Part shown: positions 57,965-64,000 of the stretch, piece after piece
How the letters are laid out: each line of letters starts with the position of its first letter
Numbering within the stretch: position 1 is the stretch's first letter
Assembly: GCF_004341845.1 (NCBI RefSeq)
Contig: NZ_SLVB01000006.1
Location: 124,001-188,000, forward strand
DNA: 64,000 nt
Origin: Novosphingobium sp. PhB165
Lineage (GTDB): Bacteria; Pseudomonadota; Alphaproteobacteria; Sphingomonadales; Sphingomonadaceae
Direction of reading: 5' to 3'
Made by a program: the position numbers and the translations under genes
Notes under the pieces: generated by a model
Databases searched by the model: none
The model's input: the letters and a program-made list of their open reading frames with translations, nothing else
Told to the model about the DNA's origin: nothing

Positions 57965-59998
57965 ATGACGTCACACACTTCCATGACGACTCCCACCTCG
58001 ATGTTCTCGGCCAGACTGGTCGTTCCCGCGATCGGCGATGCCTTCCGCAAGCTGAACCCGCGCGAACTGGTGAAGAACCCCGTGCTCTTCACGACCGCCG
58101 TGGTCGCGCTTCTGCTCACCGTGCTGCTGGCCGTCGGCGGTGAGCCGATGCCGGTGGGCTTCCAGATCCAGCTGATCGGCTGGCTCTGGCTGACTGTGCT
58201 GTTCGGCACCTTTGCCGAGGCGCTGGCCGAAGGGCGCGGGCGGGCGCAGGCCGCCTCGCTGCGCGCCGCCAAGTCCGACCTTACCGCGCGCCTGCCCGAC
58301 GGGCGTGTGATCCCCGCCTCGCAGCTCAAGAAGGGTAGCGTGGTGGTGGTCATGACCGGAGACCTCATCCCGGCCGACGGCGAAGTGATCGAAGGCGTCG
58401 CCTCGGTCAACGAAGCCGCCATCACCGGCGAGAGCGCGCCGGTGATCCGCGAGGCGGGCGGCGACCGTTCGGCGGTGACCGCCGGCACCCGCGTCATCTC
58501 CGACCAGATCCGCGTCCGCGTCACGCAGGAGCCCGGGCAGGGCTTCCTCGACCGCATGATCGCCCTTGTCGAAGGCGCCGAGCGGCAGAAGACACCGAAC
58601 GAGATCGCCCTGACCATCCTGCTGGTGGGCCTGACGATCATCTTCCTGATCGCCGTTTCCACCATTCCCGCCTTTGCCCACTATGCGGGCGGCGCGATCC
58701 CGGTGGCGGTGCTGGCGGCGCTGCTCATCACCCTGATCCCGACGACCATCGCCGCGCTGCTTTCGGCCATAGGCATCGCCGGGATGGACCGCCTCGTGCG
58801 CTTCAACGTGCTTGCCAAGTCGGGCCGCGCGGTCGAGGCGGCGGGCGATATCGACGTGCTGCTGCTCGACAAGACCGGCACGATCACCGTGGGTGACCGT
58901 CAGGCCGCCGAATTCCGCCCGGTTTCCGGCACTGACGCACGCCTGCTTGCCGAAGCCGCGCTGCTGGCCAGCCTTGCGGACGAAACGCCCGAAGGTCGCT
59001 CGATCGTGGTCCTGGCGCGCGAGCATCACGGCTTGGCCCTCGGCGCCTTGCCGGTGGGTGCCGAAGTGATCCCGTTCACGGCCCAGACTCGTATTTCCGG
59101 CCTGAAAAGCGAGACCGGGCTGGTCCAGAAGGGCGCGGTCGATGCGATCCTGCGCGCCAATCCGGAGGCGGTGAACAGCCCGCAGGCCGCCGAACTGCGC
59201 CGCATTTCGGAAGAGATCGCCCGCTCCGGCCAGACCCCGCTGGCAGTGGCTCGCGACGGCCGCCTGCTCGGCGTGATCGCGCTCAAGGACGTGATCAAGG
59301 CCGGGGTGCGCGAACGCTTCGCCGAACTGCGCCGCATGGGCATCCGCACGGTGATGATCACCGGCGACAACCCGCTCACTGCCGCCGCCATCGCCGCCGA
59401 GGCGGGCGTGGACGACTTCCTTGCCGAAGCCACGCCGGAGGACAAGCTGGCGCTGATCCGCAAGGAACAGCAGGGCGGCAAGCTGGTGGCCATGTGCGGA
59501 GACGGCACCAATGACGCCCCGGCACTGGCGCAGGCGGACGTGGGCGTGGCCATGAACACCGGCACGCAGGCCGCGCGCGAGGCGGGCAACATGGTCGACC
59601 TCGACAGTGACCCCACCAAGCTCATCGAGATCGTCGGCCTCGGCAAGCAATTGCTGATGACGCGCGGCGCGCTGACCACGTTCTCGGTCGCCAACGATGT
59701 CGCCAAGTACTTCGCGATCATCCCGGCCATGTTCGTGGTGCTCTATCCCGGCCTTGGCGTGCTCAACGTGATGCGGCTGGCCTCGCCGCAAAGCGCGATC
59801 CTTTCGGCCATCGTGTTCAACGCGCTGATCATTCCCGCGCTCGTGCCGCTCGCGCTCAAGGGCGTGACCTACCGGCCGATGGCGGCGGGCCCGCTGCTGG
59901 CCCGCAACCTTGCGGTCTACGGCCTTGGCGGCCTGATCGCGCCTTTCGCCGGCATCAAGCTCATCGACCTTGCGGTCGCCGGGCTCCACCTCGTCTGA
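57965..59998 (+). CDS. kdpB: potassium-transporting ATPase, catalytic subunit KdpB
   Basis: 677-aa P-type ATPase. Phosphorylation site DKTGT with D302 ([13 protein letters not shown]), TGES in the actuator domain ([13 protein letters not shown]), and the hinge [31 protein letters not shown] at 57965 with a second ATG six codons on. 11 bp before kdpC. Confidence 0.97.
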   Translation: MTSHTSMTTPTSMFSARLVVPAIGDAFRKLNPRELVKNPVLFTTAVVALLLTVLLAVGGEPMPVGFQIQLIGWLWLTVLFGTFAEALAEGRGRAQAASLRAAKSDLTARLPDGRVIPASQLKKGSVVVVMTGDLIPADGEVIEGVASVNEAAITGESAPVIREAGGDRSAVTAGTRVISDQIRVRVTQEPGQGFLDRMIALVEGAERQKTPNEIALTILLVGLTIIFLIAVSTIPAFAHYAGGAIPVAVLAALLITLIPTTIAALLSAIGIAGMDRLVRFNVLAKSGRAVEAAGDIDVLLLDKTGTITVGDRQAAEFRPVSGTDARLLAEAALLASLADETPEGRSIVVLAREHHGLALGALPVGAEVIPFTAQTRISGLKSETGLVQKGAVDAILRANPEAVNSPQAAELRRISEEIARSGQTPLAVARDGRLLGVIALKDVIKAGVRERFAELRRMGIRTVMITGDNPLTAAAIAAEAGVDDFLAEATPEDKLALIRKEQQGGKLVAMCGDGTNDAPALAQADVGVAMNTGTQAAREAGNMVDLDSDPTKLIEIVGLGKQLLMTRGALTTFSVANDVAKYFAIIPAMFVVLYPGLGVLNVMRLASPQSAILSAIVFNALIIPALVPLALKGVTYRPMAAGPLLARNLAVYGLGGLIAPFAGIKLIDLAVAGLHLV

Positions 59999-60009
59999 GG
60001 ACCTGTTCC

Positions 60010-60606
60010 ATGCTCAAGGACCTTTCCACCGCCGCGCGCCCCGCGCTCGTGCTTACCCTGCTGTTCGCGCTGCTGCTGGGGCTGGCCTATCCGCTCGCGC
60101 TGACCGGGATCGCGCAGGTCGTGTTCCCCCGACAGGCCAACGGCAGCCTGATCGAGCGGGACGGCCACGTGATCGGCTCGGCCCTGATCGGCCAGATGTT
60201 CACGCAGGACCGCTACTTCCACGGCCGCCCCTCGGCCGCCGGGAAGGGATACGACGCCATGGCGTCATCGGGCTCCAACTTCGGCCCGACCAGCCGCGCC
60301 CTTGCCGACCGCGTGACGACCGACGTCGCCGCTTTCCGGAAATCCCCAGGTTCCCCTGTTCCTGTCGACCTGGTGACCACTTCCGCCTCGGGGCTTGACC
60401 CTCATCTCAGCCCCGAGGCGGCTCTTTTCCAGGCGGAGCGCGTCGCCAAGGCACGCGGACTGGATGTCGCGCGGGTCAAGACGCTGGTGATCGACAATAC
60501 CGAGCGGCCTTTGCTGGGCTTCCTGGGCGAGCCGCGCGTCAACGTGCTCGCACTCAATCTGGCTCTCGACAGCATGGCGGGCGGCGGCGCACAAGCGCAT
60601 CCGTGA
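60010..60606 (+). CDS. kdpC: potassium-transporting ATPase subunit KdpC
   Basis: 198-aa, single N-terminal membrane anchor ([18 protein letters not shown]) then a periplasmic domain. Family motifs: [20 protein letters not shown] and [16 protein letters not shown] and the [20 protein letters not shown] end. Its TGA overlaps the GTG start of kdpD (GTGA), indicating coupled translation. Confidence 0.95.
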   Translation: MLKDLSTAARPALVLTLLFALLLGLAYPLALTGIAQVVFPRQANGSLIERDGHVIGSALIGQMFTQDRYFHGRPSAAGKGYDAMASSGSNFGPTSRALADRVTTDVAAFRKSPGSPVPVDLVTTSASGLDPHLSPEAALFQAERVAKARGLDVARVKTLVIDNTERPLLGFLGEPRVNVLALNLALDSMAGGGAQAHP

Positions 60607-63251
60607 ACGAGCCGCGTCCCGATCCCGAAGCCCTGCTCCGCGCCGCCGCGCGAGAGCGTCGCGGCCGCCTCAAGGTTTTCCTTGGGGCGGCTCCGGGCGT
60701 TGGCAAGACCTATGAAATGTTGGGCGAGGGCGCCGCGCGCCGCGATGCCGGGGTGGACGTGGTGGTGGGCGTTGCCGAGACCCACGGGCGCGAGGAGACG
60801 GCGGCGAAGCTGCGCGGGCTGGAAACGGTGCCGCGCCATCATGTGACCTATCAGGGCCACGTGCTGGACGAGATGGACATCGACGCCATTCTCGAACGCC
60901 GCCCGGCGCTGGTGCTGGTGGACGAACTGGCGCACACCAATGCCCCGGGCAGCCGCCACGACAAGCGCTGGCAGGATGTCGAGGAACTGCTCGATGCCGG
61001 GATCGACGTGTGCTCCACGCTCAATATCCAGCATATCGAGAGCCTGAACGACATCGTCGCCTCCTTCACCAAGGTCCGCGTGCGCGAGACGCTGCCGGAC
61101 AAAGCGCTGGAAGACGCCGAGATCGAGGTCGTCGATATCCCGCCCGACGAGCTGATCGAGCGGCTGCGGCAGGGCAAGGTTTATGTGCCGGACGAGGCGA
61201 CGCGCGCGCTCGGCAACTTCTTTTCCAAGTCCAACCTTTCCGCCTTGCGCGAGCTGGCGCTGCGCTTCGCGGCGCAGGCGGTCGACGCGCAGATGCTCGA
61301 ATATGTCCGGGCCCATGCGATGGAGGGCAACTGGGCGGCGAGCGACCGGCTTGTCGTCGCGGTGAGCGAGCAGGCGGGATCGCTCGAACTGGTGCGCGCG
61401 GCCAAGCGCCTGGCCGATGCCCTGCGCGCCTCGTGGACGGCGGTCCATATCGAAACGCCGCGCGCGGCCACGTTCAGCGACGGCGAGAATACCCGGCTGG
61501 CCGATGCGCTTCATCTGGCCACGCAACTGGGCGGGCAAGTGGCGACTCTGCCTGCGGAGACCGTGTTCGACGGACTCAAGAGCTTCACCGTGCAGGCCCG
61601 CGCCACGCAATTGATCGTCGGCAAGTCGCTGCGCTCGCGCTGGTTCGAACTGCGGCACGGTTCGGTGGTGGACCGGCTGGTGCGCGAGATGCCGGGCCTT
61701 GCCATCCAGGTCCTGCCGACGACGCCGATTGCCGACCGGGGCGAGCGCCGACCGGCGGGGCAGTGGGGCTCGCTGTCGGGCTACCTTGTCGCGCTGGTGC
61801 TGACGGCGGCGGTCACGCTGATCGGCACCGGCATCCTGTCCAGCGGCAATATCACCGATCTTGGCCTGCTCTACCTGCTGCCGGTCATGTTCGCGGCGAC
61901 GCGCTACGGCTTGCGGACCGGGATCGCGGCGGGGCTGGCCTCCTCGCTCGGGTACAATTTCTTCTTCCTGCCGCCCACGCATACGCTGACCATCGAGGAT
62001 CCGCGCAACATCATCACGGTGCTGGTGCTGCTGGCAGTTGCCATCGTCAGCAGCCAGATGGCCGCGCGGGTGCGCGAACAGGCGCTGCTGGCCCAGGCGA
62101 GCGCCACGCAGAACAGCGCGCTGGCCGGTTTCGCGCGCCAGCTTACCGGGATCAGCACGATCGACGAGCTGGCGCAGGTGGTCTGCGGGGAAGTCGGCGG
62201 GCTGCTCGACGGCAATACGGTGCTGCTGATGCCGGGGGACGAGGGCCTGTCGCGGCGCTGGAGTTGGCCGAAGGAGCCGCGCCTCGAAACGCTGGACCTT
62301 GCCGCCGCGAACTGGGCTTTCGAGAACAATGCCCCGGCCGGGCGCGGGTCCGACACGCTGACCGCGTCGGAATGGCTGTTCCATCCGCTGGCCGCGCGCG
62401 GCACGGTCATGGGCGTGTTCGGGCTGGCGCGCAGCGATGCCCGCGCGCCGGTGCGGCCGGACCAGTTGCCGCTGCTGCTCAGCCTGCTCGATCAGGCGGG
62501 GCTGGCGCTGGAGCGCATGGCGCTGGAAGGGCAGATGGTGGAACTGTCGCAGGCGCGCGAGCGGGACCGGCTGCGCCATGCGCTGCTCTCCTCGGTCAGC
62601 CACGATCTGCGCACGCCGCTGACCACGATCATGGGCACGCTGGCGGAGATCGAGGCGAGCGAGCCGCTACAGTCCGCCCCTATCGCCGCCGCACGGGGCG
62701 AGGCGGAGCGACTGCACCGCTTCGTCACCAACCTGCTGGACATGGCGCGGATCGAAGCGGGCGCGCTCCACGGCAAGATCGAGCCGGTCGACCTGGACGA
62801 GGCGGTGGGCGAGGCACTCCACGAATTGCGCGCGCTGCTGGCGGGCCATGCGGTGGAAACGGCGATCGATGCGGACGTGCCGATGGTGCTGGTGGACCCG
62901 CACTTGTTCCACCACTGCCTGACCAACCTGATCGAGAATGCCGCCAAGTACGGCGATCCCGACGCGCCGATCGTGGTGAGCGCCGTGCGCCGGGAGGCGG
63001 GGCTTGTCCTTGCCGTCAGCGATCGCGGCCCCGGTATTCCGGCGGGCGAGGAAGAGCGAATTTTCGAGACGTTCACGCGGATCGAGGGGTCTGACCGCAA
63101 GGGCGGCACCGGCCTTGGCCTTGCTATCGTCAAGGGTTTCGCCACGGCCATGGGCCTCACCGTGACCGCCGCCAACCGCGAGGACGGGCATGGCGCCCGC
63201 TTCGCGATCCATTTCGACACGTCCCACCTCAGGGAATGGCCCGATTCATGA
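60603..63251 (+). CDS. kdpD: potassium sensor histidine kinase KdpD
   Basis: 882-aa membrane kinase. N-terminal KdpD domain with Walker [14 protein letters not shown], then a USP-like domain, four transmembrane spans (about residues 395-500, [19 protein letters not shown] onwards), a GAF-like region, the phosphoacceptor H667 ([11 protein letters not shown]), and the HATPase domain with [11 protein letters not shown] and [12 protein letters not shown]. Starts with GTG at 60603 inside kdpC's stop. Controls kdpFABC with KdpE. Confidence 0.96.
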   Translation: MNEPRPDPEALLRAAARERRGRLKVFLGAAPGVGKTYEMLGEGAARRDAGVDVVVGVAETHGREETAAKLRGLETVPRHHVTYQGHVLDEMDIDAILERRPALVLVDELAHTNAPGSRHDKRWQDVEELLDAGIDVCSTLNIQHIESLNDIVASFTKVRVRETLPDKALEDAEIEVVDIPPDELIERLRQGKVYVPDEATRALGNFFSKSNLSALRELALRFAAQAVDAQMLEYVRAHAMEGNWAASDRLVVAVSEQAGSLELVRAAKRLADALRASWTAVHIETPRAATFSDGENTRLADALHLATQLGGQVATLPAETVFDGLKSFTVQARATQLIVGKSLRSRWFELRHGSVVDRLVREMPGLAIQVLPTTPIADRGERRPAGQWGSLSGYLVALVLTAAVTLIGTGILSSGNITDLGLLYLLPVMFAATRYGLRTGIAAGLASSLGYNFFFLPPTHTLTIEDPRNIITVLVLLAVAIVSSQMAARVREQALLAQASATQNSALAGFARQLTGISTIDELAQVVCGEVGGLLDGNTVLLMPGDEGLSRRWSWPKEPRLETLDLAAANWAFENNAPAGRGSDTLTASEWLFHPLAARGTVMGVFGLARSDARAPVRPDQLPLLLSLLDQAGLALERMALEGQMVELSQARERDRLRHALLSSVSHDLRTPLTTIMGTLAEIEASEPLQSAPIAAARGEAERLHRFVTNLLDMARIEAGALHGKIEPVDLDEAVGEALHELRALLAGHAVETAIDADVPMVLVDPHLFHHCLTNLIENAAKYGDPDAPIVVSAVRREAGLVLAVSDRGPGIPAGEEERIFETFTRIEGSDRKGGTGLGLAIVKGFATAMGLTVTAANREDGHGARFAIHFDTSHLREWPDS

Positions 63252-63934
63252 CTCAAAGCATCACCATCCTCGTCGTTGACGACGAGCCCGCCATCCGCCG
63301 CCTGTTCCACGCGGGGCTCGCCCGCGCCGGCTATGCCGTGGTGGAGGCCGGCACCGCGCGCGAGGCGCTGAACGCCCTCGATATCGACAAGCCGGAAGTC
63401 GTGCTGCTCGACCTTGGCCTGCCGGACCGCGACGGGCTGGAACTGATCCCGCTGATGCGCACGCAGGCGGCGATCATCGTCGTCTCCGCGCGCGAGGCGA
63501 CCGACCAGAAAGTGGCCGCGCTCGATCTGGGGGCCGACGATTACGTGGCCAAGCCCTTCGACAGCGAGGAAGTGCTCGCCCGCATCCGTACCGCGCTGCG
63601 CCACCGCCTGCCGGCGGAAGCCGCCGAGCGCCCGGTGCGGCGCGGCGATGTCGAGATCGACCTTGCCGCGCGGCTGGTGCGCAAGGGCGGGCAGGAAGTG
63701 CACCTGACGCCGAAGGAATACGGCTTCCTTGCCGAACTCGCGCGCAATCCGGGACGGGTGATTACCCATGCGCAATTGCTGCGCGCGGTCTGGGGGCCGG
63801 GACATGAGAGCGACGTGGAATACCTGCGCGTCGCCGCGCGCGGCATTCGCCGCAAGGTGGAGGACGATCCCGCTCACCCGGCGCTGCTGCGCAACGAGCC
63901 GGGTATCGGTTATCGGCTGGTGAGTCAGGACTGA
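63248..63934 (+). CDS. kdpE: response regulator KdpE
   Basis: 228-aa OmpR/PhoB-type regulator. Receiver with acidic pocket (VVDDEPAIRRLF), phospho-Asp D55 (VLLDLGLPDRDG), switch VVSAREATDQK, then the winged helix ending (NEPGIGYRLVSQD). ATG at 63248 overlaps kdpD's stop (ATGA); a frame start at 63236 is less likely. Target site candidate at 55578-55599. Confidence 0.95.
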   Translation: MTQSITILVVDDEPAIRRLFHAGLARAGYAVVEAGTAREALNALDIDKPEVVLLDLGLPDRDGLELIPLMRTQAAIIVVSAREATDQKVAALDLGADDYVAKPFDSEEVLARIRTALRHRLPAEAAERPVRRGDVEIDLAARLVRKGGQEVHLTPKEYGFLAELARNPGRVITHAQLLRAVWGPGHESDVEYLRVAARGIRRKVEDDPAHPALLRNEPGIGYRLVSQD

Positions 63935-63990
63935 CGGCCAAGGCTGCTCCACCTCCTGACCAACGGCTCAAAATTCAGCCCCCAAACCCC

Positions 63991-64000
63991 CGTCATCCCC
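63991..64000 (+). repeat. family-3 repeat, cut by window end
   Basis: CGTCATCCCC is the opening of a family-3 repeat 56 bp after kdpE; the rest lies outside the window. Confidence 0.7.

Noticed and set aside
57971-59989. 672-aa minus-strand ORF opposite kdpB
   Set aside because: Antisense shadow; no start context and no family motif.
60402-62603. 733-aa minus-strand ORF opposite kdpD
   Set aside because: Antisense shadow of kdpC-kdpD.

Overview
The window is a GC-rich chromosomal segment from an alphaproteobacterium, most likely a member of Sphingomonadaceae (Novosphingobium or a close relative). This assignment is inference. It rests on the split methionine synthase with an ArsR-methyltransferase regulator, a VPAP-type PEP-CTERM-like protein, a DUF3734-type patatin next to 3-hydroxybutyrate dehydrogenase, and three families of short intergenic repeats of a kind I associate with sphingomonads. 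I saw no rRNA, tRNA, prophage, plasmid origin or CRISPR array.

Layout. 0-5.4 kb: CPBP protease, then yebC, a DUF3147 membrane protein and the Holliday-junction genes ruvC, ruvA and ruvB; a nucleoside deaminase sits between ruvC and ruvA, and a small GIY-YIG nuclease gene bounded by inverted repeats sits between ruvA and ruvB. 5.4-19.4 kb: a Ser/Thr-rich surface protein, aconitase, an EamA transporter, an L,D-transpeptidase, small unknown genes, recQ, a short-chain dehydrogenase, a cation:proton antiporter whose last codons are out of frame, and a 174-bp hairpin element (MITE-like). 19.4-25.9 kb: a methionine/one-carbon operon (ArsR-methyltransferase regulator, metF, metH N-terminal part, GNAT, metH C-terminal part) headed by a perfect 22-bp palindromic operator; a small lipoprotein gene diverges from it. 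26-40.4 kb: housekeeping genes (nadE, S10 peptidase, gltX, bdhA, patatin, glnD, lgt, a MidA/NDUFAF7-type methyltransferase, DUF2306, a lipoprotein nucleotidase).

40.5-53.3 kb is the accessory, catabolic part. A one-strand block holds an MFS transporter, a Rieske oxygenase alpha subunit, a VOC protein, a LigB/DOPA-type extradiol dioxygenase, a formamidase/acetamidase and a TauD-type dioxygenase. It is followed by a SnoaL-like protein, a TonB-dependent receptor, an aldo/keto reductase and a bile-acid-symporter-family transporter. Together these suggest uptake and oxidative breakdown of an unidentified, probably nitrogen-containing, aromatic compound. 53.6-64 kb is a potassium island: kup diverges from kdp, which reads small membrane gene, 27-aa ORF, kdpF, kdpA, kdpB, kdpC, kdpD, kdpE. 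An 11-bp-period direct repeat in the shared promoter region looks like a KdpE site.

The most unusual signal is the set of inverted-repeat elements. Three copies of one family occur as facing pairs. One pair (3834-4235) encloses a GIY-YIG gene whose stop codon lies inside the repeat. The 6643-6779 pair shares its ends but lacks the gene, so it resembles a deletion derivative. The gene may be a repeat-partner nuclease, analogous to RAYT transposases with REP/REPIN sequences.
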